A stretch of DNA of 64,000 nt from Rostratula benghalensis (lineage: Eukaryota; Chordata; Aves; Charadriiformes; Rostratulidae): contig VXAI01000275.1 of NCBI GenBank assembly GCA_013399305.1, positions 387,354 through 451,353 of the forward strand, given 5' to 3'. The notes below the pieces were generated by a model that worked only from the letters and a program-made list of their open reading frames with translations, was not told where the DNA came from and made no database searches. Made by a program: the position numbers and the translations under genes. This document shows, piece by piece, positions 1 to 11,996 of the stretch (position 1 is the stretch's first letter; every line of letters begins with the position of its first letter).

Positions 1-1382
1 CCACTCTCCATCATCTTTGCCAAGTGGTGGGGAAGGGGAGAAGTACCTAAGGATTGGAGGAGAGCTAATGTCACTCCAGTCTTCAAAAAGGGCAAGAAGG
101 AGGACCCGGGCAACTACAGACCGGTCAGCCTTACTTCCATCCCTGGAAAGTTGATGGAACAACTTATCCTTGGCACTATCCCTAGGCATATGAAGGATAA
201 GAGGGTCATTAGAGGCAGTCAACGTGGCTTCACCAAGGGGAAGTCATGCTTGACCAACCTGGTAGCCTTTTACGAAGATGTAACCAGGTGGATGGATGAT
301 GGCAGAGCAGTGGATGTCATCTATCTTGACTTCAGTAAAGCATTTGACACAGTCTCCCACAGCATCCTCGCTGCTAAACTGAGGAAGTGTGGCCTGGACG
401 ATCAGGAAGTGAGGTGGATCAAGAACTGGCTGAAGGATAGAAGCCAGAAAGTCGTGGTCAATGGGATGGAGTCTAGTTGGATGCCTGAACCTAGTGGAGT
501 CCCTCAGGGATCACTACTGGGACCAGTACTATTTAATATATTCATCATATATTCAGCCATCCAGAGAGACCTGGACAGGCTGGAGAGCTGGGCAGAGAGA
601 AACTTAATGAAATTTAAGAAGGACAAGTGTAGAGTCCTACATCTGGGCAAGAACAACTGCAGGCACCAGTACAAGTTGGGAACTGTACTGTTGGAGAGCA
701 GTGATGGGGAAAGGGACCTGGGGGTCCTGGTAGACAGCAGGATGACCATGAGCCAGCACTGTGCCCTGGTGGCCAGGAAGGCCAATGGCATCCTGGGGTG
801 TATTAGAAGGGCTGTGGTCAGTAGGTCCAGAGAGGTTCTCCTCCCCCTCTACTCTGCCCTGGTGAGACCCCATCTGGAATACTGTGTCCAGTTCTGGGCC
901 CCTCAATTTCAGAAGTACAGGAAACTGTTGGAGAGAGTCCAGCGTATAGCCACAAAGACAATTAATGGAGTGGAGCATCTCCCGTATGAGGAAAGGCTGA
1001 GGGAGCTGGTTCTCTTTAGCTTGGAGAAGAGGAGACTGAGGGGTGACCTCATGAATGTTTATAAATACGGAAAGGGTGATTGTCAGGAGGATAGAGCCAG
1101 GCTCTTCTCAGTGACAGCCAATGATAGGACAAGGGGCAATGGGTGCAAGTTGGAACACAGGAGGTTCCACTTAAATATGAGGAAAAACTTCTTCACACTG
1201 AGGGGGACGGAGCACTGGAAGGGGCTGCCCAGAGAGGTTGTGGAGTCTCCTTCTCTGGAGACATTCAAAACCCTCCTGAACGCGTTCCTGTGTGACCTGA
1301 TCTAGGTGTTCCTGCTCTGGCAGGGGGATTGGACTAGATGATCTTCCAAGGTCCCTTCCAACCACTGATATTCTGTGATTCT
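1..1382 (+). mobile_element. CR1 LINE, 3' part: reverse transcriptase frame and 3' end
   Basis: A CR1 non-LTR retrotransposon, cut at its 5' side by the window edge. Frame 1 is open from base 1 to the stop at 1303-1305, about 434 codons of ORF2. Visible reverse transcriptase blocks are [19 protein letters not shown] (bases about 85-145), [13 protein letters not shown] (the first catalytic Asp, about 322-360) and [17 protein letters not shown] (about 490-543). The block that should follow, with the FADD catalytic pair, is missing: LFNIFI runs straight into [12 protein letters not shown] near 541-570. The rest ([17 protein letters not shown]) follows CR1 closely. A short 3' UTR ends with ATTCTGTGATTCT at 1370-1382, the CR1 terminus. 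The copy cannot encode a working polymerase, yet it has no stop or frameshift, so it is probably fairly young. The element name is certain; the subfamily is not. Confidence 0.96.
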
Positions 1383-3055
1383 TCAAATTGAGGCAAAGTT
1401 ATTTAGAAGTAAACCACATTGCAAGGACGTTGTTCAGGGATTCGTTATAATGGGAATGCTTATTGAAATGTGGGGATACAGAAATTCAGGTATGCATTCA
1501 GACCATTCTTTATAACTGTCACATTGCTCGAAAACTGGCAGGTCCTCATTACTAGGGTCTGTTAGGCTCCCATCAACTGTATTCTATTGGGTTCATAAAT
1601 CTCCTATATATGTTTCTCCAATGTTGTGATAAAAGATGTGCTGAAATGCAAGGTGGTATCACTGTCATTGAATTAATGTACTGGGAAAATCTCATCAGCA
1701 GGTGACAGCAGACAGTTCCAAAACTGAAATTGAGAGGAATCGGCTGTACAGCACCAGCATTTACTGATCTCTCAGTAATTAAACCAGGATAAATTTGACC
1801 CTATATAATATCTTTCTGTTTTCCATTGGAAAAAAGCAAGATGCTTACAAATTAATGGTAACCCTTAGCTTCTCTCCTACTGAGAGGACAGGCAGTGAAG
1901 TGTTAGGAAGAGCTCCATCACTCTCCCATTCGTCCCATTGATCTTCTGTTATGAAATATACTGTTCAATGAGTATCAACATGAGGTCTGACAATTTTTTG
2001 GCATAGCTAAACCAAAAGCTTTAGTTTAATATACTTAGATCTCCACAGGGACCTGCTCTGTTGCCAGTTGCATTGGGGAGCAGAATTTAGTAACATAAAG
2101 GTTAATATTCCCCTTTAGATAGCACAGAGATAATAGTCTTGAAGTGTCTATTTCATGGCCTTGTGGAGGCTTGAAAGGAACAGTTAGAAACAGCTCATAT
2201 GAAGATCTGATCAGTTGCTTGCATTACCTCTGGTGTGTGTGCACGACAGGATACATAACTGGAGTGTTTCCAGGGACAGGGCCATGATCAATAGAGATGT
2301 CTTCTTTCAATGTGTTTTTCATCTACAGAATAAACCAGAAATTTAGTGTGAGGAAACACAATCCTGTTTTTAACTCCTCAACCCTAATTTTAGAAACTGT
2401 CCTGAGACCAAGGCTAATTTATTCAGAGTTCTGCATTGAATCCTGAAGTGGAAGATACAATACGGGTTTAGAAAAGAAGTCTCAGAATACGTTTGTAGAA
2501 ATGATTAATTACAGAAAAAAATCAAAAGTAAATCTAAGGTCCTTCAAAGACTCACGGACATCATGCCATGTAGCACCATGTCAGAAGTCACCAGGCAGCT
2601 TCAAACAGGTGCGTACCACTGCTCAGCTTCAGCAAGGTATGAAAGGTTGGCTCTGGAAAATGCAACATCTTTTTAAAGTTTCTAGGAAAATGTATCATAA
2701 TCAGCAAAACAGTGTTCATAATAATTCTTCATAACAGTAAATCTTAGTTGTTCCATATTTCAAATTAAAAGACTTAATACTTAGTGTTCAATAGCAACAA
2801 ATGTTGAGGAGAAATATTATATAGGGGTAAATGTTTTTTACATGTCAGTCAAAGCATTCACAGGTCAGTTTTTTCCTTCACTCTTTTTCTGGATTCCAGG
2901 ATATTTAATTTCAGAACATTAAAGTGGTCTGAGAAACTTGAGAAAACACAAGATTATTTCTCCATATTGCCATTCATAACAAAAATATATATTTAAAACT
3001 TATTTTTTTAAAAAAAATATACAGTTTTTTAAACTTCAGAATTGCAGAACATGTT
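1383..3055. other. Intergenic, no gene seen
   Basis: AT-rich unique-looking DNA between the CR1 and the next repeat. Open frames are short and scattered, without recognisable domains or splice-flanked coding blocks. A run of A and T at about 2,980-3,025 is the only compositional oddity. Confidence 0.6.
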
Positions 3056-3412
3056 TGCCCAGGGGTGCACATGTTGCAGATAGGCAACCTGCTTCACTGT
3101 GGTCTTCTCCATGAGATGCAGCAGATTCTCCAGTGACCGGAGCACCTCCTCTACATCCTTCTTCACTGACCTGAGCATCTGCGGGTCTGTTTCTCCCAAA
3201 TTTCTCACAGCATTTTTTACCCTGTTTTAAAGATGTTGTTGCAGGGGCACCACCAGTGCTGGTGACTGGCTCAGCACCGTGTGCATTTTGGAGTCAGCTG
3301 GAACAGGCTGTATTCAACATGGGGGCAGCCCCTCATCTCTTCTGATAGAACCCACCCCTGCAGCATTCCCCACTACCAAAACCTTGCCACATAAACCAAA
3401 TAAAATAAGAAT
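3056..3412 (-). mobile_element. Avian ERVL-type LTR fragment
   Basis: Read on the minus strand, this stretch carries hallmarks of an abundant avian ERVL LTR family. It begins with the segment containing GGCAAGGTTTTGGTAG, followed by a Gly/Pro-rich GC segment and then a block containing GGTCAGTGAAGAAGGA and GAGGAGGTGCTCCGG. It covers only the 5' half of the LTR; no 3' half or internal retroviral region adjoins it. The family assignment rests on remembered repeat sequence, not a search. It resembles the more complete copy at 21,620-22,382. Confidence 0.6.
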
Positions 3413-5374
3413 TGGATGACTATATCTTATCTCATGTTAGTTTTTTTTGTTTGATAGATTGCTGTCAATGTCTAAGGGACAGTGAACAACATCTGACATC
3501 CTTGTAGAACAAGGAAAGAAATAGATTTATATATTCAGCATGAGATGGCTGCAAGCCAGCAAGCATCTTCTGTTGAATACATAAACTTTTCCGAGCAGTT
3601 AAGGAAGAAATCATGGGCAGAAGTAAATTGGATCCTAAGCCTAGAAGTAAGGGATCACTTTAAGTATAACAGCTGTGTGTATTGTCTTTATGTCTTTTCC
3701 TTGCTTTTGTGTGAGACACAAGTCATAACGGCTGAAAAAGGCTGCCCAAGATCACTGTAAAAATATGTCACTCCAACAACTCCGAAAAAAAAAACCAAAC
3801 CCCGACTGCACAACTTGAATTCATGCAAGTCCTCACAGTACAGATGTGCAACTGTATGGAGAGTCGTGAGATTCACTCCATATTCTTGGGCAAGCACGGA
3901 GAAGGGCTACAGTTCATTTTGTACAGTCAATAAATACTGCTACCACACTCCTAGCCAAGGAACATAAGACAGAAAAACCAATGACGTGGGGACTGCCTGG
4001 CTCACTCTTAAATGCTATTCATGCTTACTGGACCGGAGTTGTTTCATGTTTAAGAGCACACCCTTCAGAAGCTTGTAAGAGTTAATAAAAGGCACCAGAG
4101 TACCCAGTCAAATCTGCCTGCAGGCACTGAACGCTGAGGAAGATCAAAGTCATCAAAATTAATATTGTCAAATACTGGTGATATTATAACAGTGGGATCT
4201 GATCTTCTGTTATTCGACATAACATAGGTTGAGCCTACCAAAATTTAACAGACAGAGTATATTCAGCTTGAAAAAGTGAAATTCTAATGAACAATCCTAA
4301 ACTTTACTACCTGTTTCTAAAACTGAGTTAGCTAGTTTCTTTAAGACATTGACTTTGACCTCCACAAAAAGTTTAGTCTTGGAGTGCCAAGCATAACCCA
4401 AATTGCTAATGCCATGGCTCAATTCTCCCTTCTATTAGGCACATTCTGCATTTTGTCCATCACTACCCATCCCAGCTATAAGTTCTATGCTTAACTTGCT
4501 GGGTTTCCTGCTACCTGGGTCTGCTTCCTACACTACTTTTCTTCACTATCTGCACAAAGAAACAAGAAGGAAGGGAAAAGGAAGGGAAAGAGACCCTGAC
4601 AGGTCCTAGGGTTGATTATTCACTCTCTTTCCACAGTGCCTTGATGGCACAGCAGCTGTATGAGAGAAAGGTTGGGACTGATCAATGGACCCCCTATGAT
4701 GGGAGAAGGCAGAATTGGGATGTTGGTGTTACAACATATAGCGGAAAATCAGCATAAGAGTGAAAAACATGAATTATCAAAGTTTCATTGTTCATTTGAA
4801 TCGTGTTACATGTATATTAACCATAGGAGAAACTAAAAATTTCTGTTAAGACAAAAAGAACAATTGCTGTTTCTCAATCCCAAATGCTTGTAAATAATGA
4901 AACTAAAGAATGTATTTAACTCAGCCAGGGATACTTAGCTTACAAGTGGACATGTGAGTTGAAATTCAGCTTTTTGCATTTACAGAAGGAGATTACAATG
5001 GCCAAACTTGACAACAGACAAAAGCAAATTAGGTAACTCCTTTTTATATGTAACAAAGAAGAACAAGGTAGGTCTACCTATACTTATAGCCTGACACCAG
5101 AAAAGGATTCCCTTGGGCAAGGAATGTCTTTAGGAAACTCTTGAAAGAGCTTCAAAAATCCTTACTGGGTAAACCAGGCCTTGTAGAAATCCACACTACC
5201 CCAGAATAATTGTTTCCAGTACTGAAACAAACTTGGTTTGTGGTATTTCAATAACTCTTGACTTCCTGCTGTCAGAAGAAATTTTTTAACATTATTTTGT
5301 AAAAATATATATTTGGGATATTTGTCAGTTCTCCTACTTAACATCCCAGCCAACATGCAGATGGTGAGGGGAGA
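3413..5374. other. Intergenic, no gene seen
   Basis: Ordinary non-coding DNA with no recognisable coding exon, RNA gene or repeat. A purine-rich patch at about 4,560-4,595 is low complexity. Confidence 0.55.
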
Positions 5375-6115
5375 TGTCGTGGTTTCAGCCAAAATTACCA
5401 AAACCAGACTGACAGATGGCCCTTCCTTCCCCCCACAATGAAGGGAGAGGAAGAGGATAAGGAGATTTACGAGTTTAGAGTGAACTAAACTACTTTAATG
5501 AAGTATTAATACTAAAATTAAAACAAAGAAAAAAGGAAGAAAATAATAAAATAGATACAATACATACAAAACCATATCAAGCTACCAAGATGACGATCAC
5601 ATCATCAGCAGGGATCAGGAAAAGTCCTAGACTGGACTCACTGACAGACAGGAGCTGCATTCCAGATCTGGATTCAAGAATGCTCAGATCGGGGTCAAAG
5701 ACAGACAAACAGACAGCGTCCTCCTCAGACATCGGCCATCAAAGAAAGAGAGAGTTGACCCTTTGATCCCTCAGCTTTTATATTAAGCATGATGCAGATG
5801 GCATGGAATACCCTAGTTGATCAATTTTGGGTCACCTGTCCTGTCTGCTCTTCCCTACAGTTATGACCCCTCTATGCTTTTCCACTTCCAACCATCCAAG
5901 GGGGCAAATAATGAAATGAGCTGACCTTGGTTGTTATAGCAATAAGTATAAGCAAAGGCCTCTCTGCGTAGCATTCCTTGGTGTAATCAGGTCTTATCAC
6001 CGTGAGAGTGAACAATATGCTGTTAATTTCAGAGTTTACTTAGTTAGAAGAAACCCAGATAAAAAAGTAAAATTATTAAATGGAAAATTGGGGTTTTTTA
6101 CCTCAAACCAGGACA
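5375..6115 (-). mobile_element. Solo LTR of an endogenous retrovirus
   Basis: A 741-bp block whose ends form the short inverted repeat of an LTR: it starts TGTCGTGGTTT and ends AAACCAGGACA on the plus strand, so the minus strand reads TG...CA. The flanks are GGAGA (5,370-5,374) and GGAGG (6,116-6,120), a probable 5-bp target duplication with one mismatch. On the minus strand a TATA-like TATAAAAG lies near 5,775-5,790 and an ATTAAA poly(A)-type hexamer near 5,495, in the order expected of U3-R-U5. No gag, pol or env remnant adjoins either end, which fits recombination of a provirus down to one LTR. The exact family (ERVL or ERVK type) is not certain. Confidence 0.72.
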
Positions 6116-7968
6116 GGAGGAATGGGTCTTCTTCATAGTGCTAAGCACTAACTCCCTCTAGACCAGACAGGAGAGTATAGCTAGATTCTCAAACTGATGA
6201 TTCCCTCCTCCTAGAAACATGCTCAACAAAGTAATACTCAGACTGTATGAATTGTGTGGCTACATAACGGAGCTCAGAGCCAGGCTCATGCTCGCACTCT
6301 CCTCTACACTGGTAATTGTGCATGAACAGAATGATTTTTGTTGGAATTTAGCTTTATTTTCCATCAGGCAAGAGCCTAGATAAATAATATCTACAAAAGG
6401 CAGTCTCATATAGATTATAATACCTTGTAAAGATGTATTTTTATGTCTTTGTGATGCTAAGCAGAACAACACCAAGCACAGCATCCATTCTTTGGGACCA
6501 TGCAAATTAATCACGTGCTTCCTCCAACCTCCTCTGCAGCAGCATCTTCAGACAGCCCTCCAATGTGATTCCTCAGCAGAATGGGAATCATTCAGATCAA
6601 GACAGCCTCAGGAAGGTCTGTGGCTGGCTCGCCACTACACAAGACCTATCTCCCTCAATCTTCTTCTCTGCAATGCTGCCCCACACACACTCTCACAACT
6701 CCATACCTTCCACCTGAGCACTCCAAGACATGCTGCACAGAAAGCCCCCTGGAACTCACTCTGGAAGCTACTACACAGCCTTCGCACTTCATCAGGCATG
6801 ATGAACTTCTCAGTTCACAGACACATACAAACTGTCATTATGTGCCAGAGTTAAGGCTTGATCCAAGACCCAGGGGACACCCAGAGTCAAGGATGTATTT
6901 GTATTATGCTTTGCCCTTTACGGTTTGCCCCAGATGGAACCAGCTCCATCCAAGCAGTATAATGAGGACTCAGTTGCACAACCTACTCTTTGCATCTTCC
7001 AGAACACAATTCCCCTTTACCCAAGAGCAATACTGTTAATTCTCACCCAGTTTGTAATTCACTCTGTCCCCTACATCCTTTTCTGAAACACTCCATCAGA
7101 TTTCATACAAGTGACCATAAGTACAAAGGTGTAGGCTTGCAGCGTATCTATATTTTTCCACATTTATGCCAGTTAATTCCTGTAAAAGTTACCGGTATCT
7201 TTTGCAATAAATTGTGTACCTTATCAAACTATACAGAAAAAAGTATGCATTCTTTTTTAACAGAAACTTGTTCCTAATGAGGTTACTTATGCCAACTCCC
7301 ATAGTACCACTGGTCTGCATAATAATATTATTATATATTGGTTTCAAGAACAAATTCCTGGAAAAAACCCTTAAGCTTCCTCTTATGAAGTGGACTGCTT
7401 ACCTACACCTTAATCCTTTAGATGTTCACTCTGCTATATTTTCCATGTAATTAATCCTCAGACACTTTGATAATTTGAGAGGGAGACAGAGAGAGGGAAA
7501 AAAGGCTCCAAGGAAATCACAAGGTCACCTGTCCTTTACAATTACGCCTAGAATACTAAAGACAAGAGCGCCAGGGGTTTAGCTCAAGTGCTGAATCTGC
7601 TCCCACCTTCACGGGACCCACAGGCCAGTAATTCCAGTCACCTCTCCTGTTCAATTCCTAATTATCTTTCAACAAGAGTATAGGTATTTCCCACTCACAG
7701 TCTGCAACATAGGTAAGAAAAACCAAGCATTTTTTGTTAAAAAGGACAGAATTTTACAATATAACATTTATTTACTCATTTATTATATTTTAGAGGATTT
7801 CTGAAGCTGGGGCATGGCGGGGGGGCTGGGCGAGGGGAAGGTGTGTGTTAAAAAACACCACTATGGATATCTCAGAATATAGGAGTCTTACATAAGGTGA
7901 CATAAGAGACAAGAGCAAGCGTGCTTCGGATGTCCTGCCTTTGGGGCTTCAATGGAATGTGAACCGAT
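6116..7968. other. Intergenic, no gene seen
   Basis: No recognisable gene. Overlapping open frames between 6,490 and 7,450 lack any known domain, splice context or codon regularity, and I regard them as chance. A G-run (GCGGGGGGGCTGGG) lies at about 7,815-7,830. Confidence 0.55.
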
Positions 7969-8320
7969 CTTTAAGGTAAACACAGTAAACAAGGCCTTTG
8001 CCATCTCCTTTAATAAGCTTACTGGAAACTTTTGACTTCTGCAGGGTGAACAGGTAAACCTTAATCTCTCAAGATTTTTAGGCTCACAATATTGTGCCAT
8101 AACAAAAAGGCACAGATAGCCTGTGTGAGGTTGCTTAGGACATACTGTTCTTTAAGCTAAATACAGGAAATGAGCCCTTTGGAAAAGCTTATTGTCAGTT
8201 TTGACTGCTGCTCTTTCAGAAAGCTTTGAACAGGGTGAATCCTAATCTCTCAAGGTCCTGTTAAATTTACAGTATTGGATTGTGCCATACAAAAAAAAAG
8301 GCACAGAAAACCTGTGGGAG
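7969..8320. repeat. Old tandem duplication, two diverged units of about 165 bp
   Basis: Two neighbouring segments share the same series of short blocks. Unit A is 7,969-8,130 and unit B is 8,150-8,320. Both begin CTTTAAG, then share AAGCTTA, TTTTGACT, CAGGGTGAA, CCTAATCTCTCAAG (CTTAATCTCTCAAG in A), a TTGTGCCATA block, an A-run with GGCACAG, and a closing CCTGTG-G-G. The spacing is conserved apart from small insertions. No coding potential or known repeat family was recognised. The units are clearly diverged, so the duplication is old. Confidence 0.8.
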
Positions 8321-8477
8321 TTAAAGCTTTCTACAATTTAATTACTGCATCAGTGAATGAGGGGAAAAAATTGGATGTAGTTTAAATTCAAGTAAGACTT
8401 TCAACTCTGCCTCTCATGCACAAACTGAGGAAGTATGCACTAGGTAAGTGGACAGAAGCGGGCACTGAATCAGAAGA

Positions 8478-9449
8478 TTGTTATCAGTGGCAAAACGTCA
8501 GGCCAGTCACTACTGGTTTTCCCCAGGGGCCAGTCCTGGTTCCAACACTGTTTCAATATGGCCATTAATGATCTTGAAAATGCGGCAGACTGCACCCTCA
8601 TCAGGTCTGTGTATAATACCAAACTGTAAGGGATGGCTGAAATGCCAGAGAGTCCTACTGCCAGAGGGAGCTAAAGAGGCTGGAGAAACAGGCCAACAGG
8701 AACCTCGTGAAGTTCCACACGGGCTGGTCCAAAGTCCTGCACCCGTGAAGGAAATACCCCATGGACCAGCACCTGCTGAAAAGCAGCTTTGCAGGAAAGG
8801 ACCGGGGGGTCTCAGTGGACACCAAGTTGAACACAAGTGCATCCCTGTGGCAAAGGAGGCCAGCAGTACCCTGGGCTGCATTAAGAAGAGTGTTGCCAGC
8901 AGGTCGAGGGAAATGATTCCTACACACCATCTGGAGTACTGTTTACAGTCCTGGCCTCCTCAGGATAAGAGAAGATATGGACATACTGGAGCAAATCCTT
9001 CAAAGAGCCACCAAGATGGTTATGAAATTAGAGCATCTGTTACACAAGGAGAGGCTGAGAGAGCCTTAGAAGGCCTTGGGGCAGAGGACAGACGTTGATG
9101 CCTATGTTTATCTTATCACAGAGAGTAACAAAGATGTAGAAAGGGTCTTCTCCTAGTGTCTAGTGAAAGGACAAAAGGCAGTGGGCATAAACTGAAATAA
9201 AGGGAATGGCATTTAAAATTATGCTCTTTTTTTTTTTTTTTTTTTAAATATATATTTTTAACTGCTGAAAACTGACTGAAAACTGTAACAGGTAGACCAG
9301 ATAGGTTGCCAAGTCTTCATCCTTGGAGATATTCAAACCCTAAGTGGACAATACCCTGGGCAACCTTCTCTAACTGATGATGCCTTTCTTGATTCAGAAA
9401 TCTAATCCTTGGAGATGCCTTCCAACTTCAACTATTATGTGATTCCACG
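8478..9449 (+). mobile_element. Decayed CR1 LINE, 3' part
   Basis: A second plus-strand CR1 copy, older than the one at the window start. Recognisable segments are the SGVPQG-type block (about 8,508-8,550), TTAATGATCTTGAAAATG of the FxNDL region (about 8,562), CATTAAGAAGAGTGTTGCCAGCAGGTCGAGGG (about 8,879-8,911, quoted in two runs: GCATTAAGAAGAGTGTTGCC and AGCAGGTCGAGGG) and CATCTGGAGTACTG (8,929). The 3' tail ends near ATTATGTGATTCC at about 9,434-9,446. Frameshifts and stops break the reading frame throughout. A T-run at about 9,227-9,246 interrupts the 3' part. Confidence 0.88.
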
Positions 9450-11795
9450 ATTAAGCATTGAAGTGAAGACTTCAGCTTTCTTTCAAGCAGCTCTAAAACA
9501 ATTGACAAAAACTAATGCCAAGCTATTGATGTCCATGAGAATAGGTGCCAGTGACGACTGTCAGCAATAACAGTGGCATTATGGGATAGGGGATGTTAAA
9601 CATGATCATGGAAAGGTGTACATGGAAAATTCCTCATCAAGATCAAGGATGCTACAAGTGGCATTGCAAACACCTAGTTTCAGAGTTGGATTATTGAGAC
9701 CTTCTAAATTTCTTCTTCTGTTCTACCTATTACGCATCTAACTCTCATGTGGACATGACAGCCAAAGTAACGCCAGCCAGCAAGGTTCTGGCTGCTTTAG
9801 CCCTCCTACCACTGCCATGAGGTGACAGGAATCAAAGGACATGAAAAAAAGTGGGAAATCAAGGGGTCCAAAGGAAATAAAAAGGTAAATTCTTCAGTTG
9901 TTATTCAGATATAGCTCTATTGTGTCCACTTCCCAACAGTCTAACCTACAATGGGTACTTGAAAACAAGATCAAAATTCACAAACCCTGCTGTGGGAGAG
10001 AAAAGGCTTTTTCTAAATCAATATTGCTCATACACAAGCATATCTGCTGGGGTGCTGTTAACCTTTCACTCTTGTGGAATGAGAAACAGCCCTGCCAGCA
10101 GGTTTCAGCCAACTGCTTGGGAACAAAGACCAACCAAAGAGGAGGTGGAGAGTTCATCAACATCTTTTCCCCACAGCAACTCTGTTCTGTCCATGCTCAA
10201 GGTACCCAAAGGAAAAAGACTGGGTGAGCTACAGTTTCCCTTGTTGCTCACTCACACAGCAGAGGCAGAGGCTGAGGAAATAGGGCATTTCCAGTTTCTC
10301 TCAAAAATAGCTTTTTACAGAAAATAAAATAATGGCAAAAATAAAAACCATCTGATATTAGTTTGCCAGTACAATCATGTTAAAATTGCTTAATGCTTAT
10401 AAAAGAATTCAGGGTCAGGAACTGTCTAATATGTAAAAATGCCAGTATGACTGTGAAAGACTTTGTTTTATTTGTAAGTAGAGAAGCTATAAAATATTTT
10501 TCAAGATTGCAAGAAAAAAAAAAAAGTGTCTAGGGGATCCAAACATATATTATTTCTACTGTCTGCTATTCTATACTCCAGGAATCTAGATACCTAATTG
10601 CCAAAAAGTTAAGCAGCATGTATATTTTACTTACAGAGTTTATGAATGTTCCAGTCCAAATGGTCCACTCTGTGAAGGGTGTTATTTTCTTGGTTCAGAG
10701 ATCAAGGATTAATTTCCAAGGAATCAAGTCTTTCTTTCATCTTGCACTCAGTGTACCAGATAACACATAAAAACCTGCATTCATGATTAATAGCGTAACT
10801 TTACGTGAGCTCCTCCAGGGTACCACTGTAAGCTTAAAGAAACTCTGTTCTTCTGCTGGTTGGAGTTTGTCTGTGATTCTGGATCTTTCCAAATTGCCTC
10901 CACATGACTGAGAACTAAGACTGCTCAGATGAAGTAATTAACATAGTCTAATGAGCCACAGAACTGATAAGGGTAATGTACAGCTTCCAGGTGTTTCCAC
11001 TTGCATGCTTGTATGTGTCTATGTAAGTGATTAGGAGGAGGCACATGGCTCTCGCTGGCTTGTGTGAAGTCACAGGAACTAAGTGAGCTCCTGGAGCGAT
11101 GCTGTAGGAGGTGCAGAGTTGTTGTGGAGATGTCAGAAGCCGACTCAGGCAACGAAGTACAGGCACACGCAAAGACAGTCCCACGGGGCTGCCCCTGTCC
11201 CAGTGTGCGTCCCTCATGGGCCACCCAGTCCCTCCAGAAATGTCTCCTTCCAAAAGTGCGGCTTCAGCCCTCTCAGCAGTCCCTTCAGGGTGTCTCCAGC
11301 CTTAAGGGCTGACTTTTTTTGCTTATGTATTTCAGTTCATGGCCTCCTCCACCACAGGGAGCCCTTCAGGCCATGCTACAGAAACCTTAACAGTGAGGCC
11401 AAGTACATATTGCTGTAAACATTATCTCAAGTTCATATCACTAGTATATAATCCTCTTTTTCTTTTTTCCATTTTTTTTTTTTTTCAATTCCACTCAAGC
11501 TTTAGCCCCATTCATGCAAGAACTGAAGAACCAAGACTACTGAAAAAAAAAATATCAGTCATGTACACTAAGATCCCTCTACTGTGTTAAATGCTGATGT
11601 GAAAGAAAATAGACAGAGGGAAGGATAACAAAAATGAAGAAAAAAAAAAAAAGCTGATATCCTTCAAGTAATAAAGGGCAGGTGAGATGGATCTACGTAT
11701 TTCTTTACTATTAACTTGCACTTCTTTGTCCTCACAGGTTCCCAAGACCTGGGTATTACAAACACACAAATACTCCTATGCATTGTGAATACAGG
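9450..11795. other. Intergenic, no gene seen
   Basis: No coding exon or RNA gene recognised. The stretch at about 11,060-11,310 is richer in G+C than its surroundings and is open in several frames on both strands, but none of the translations resembles a known protein. Confidence 0.5.
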
Positions 11796-11996
11796 ATGGT
11801 TGCGTTTGTAAGGGGTCTCTGGAGGTCATCTTGTCCAACTTCCCTGCCCAAACAGGACCACTTAGTGCTGTGGTTGCCCAGGTCCATGTCCAGACAGGTT
11901 TTGAATATCTCCAAGGATGGAGGCTCCACAACCTCCCTTGGGGAACTTGGCCAGAGACCACCTTCACAGTGTTTCCTGAAGTTCAGATGCTGTCCA
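11796..11996 (-). mobile_element. CR1 LINE 3' fragment, inverted
   Basis: The plus strand reads as the reverse complement of the CR1 ORF2 end and 3' UTR: GGTCTCTGGAGGTCATCTTG, then TCCAACTTCCCTGCC, GTTTTGAATATCTCCAAGG and AGGCTCCACAACCTCCC. The terminal ATTCTATG-type repeat is not preserved and the 5' side is truncated, as is usual for CR1. Confidence 0.85.

Noticed and set aside
3030..3232. Minus-strand open stretch of about 65 codons that looks like a coiled coil (DVEEVLRSLENLLHLMEK)
   Set aside because: The same DNA words occur, in the same order, in an avian ERVL-type LTR, so the helix-like reading is a by-product of LTR sequence.
7575..7660. tRNA-like A box (GGTTTAGCTCAAGTG) and B box (GTTCAATTCC)
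   Set aside because: No cloverleaf can be folded, the boxes are somewhat far apart, and no terminator T-run follows. Possibly a worn tRNA-derived repeat.
8478..9098. 206-codon open frame
   Set aside because: It runs across a decayed CR1 in a frame other than that of the reverse transcriptase; not a gene.
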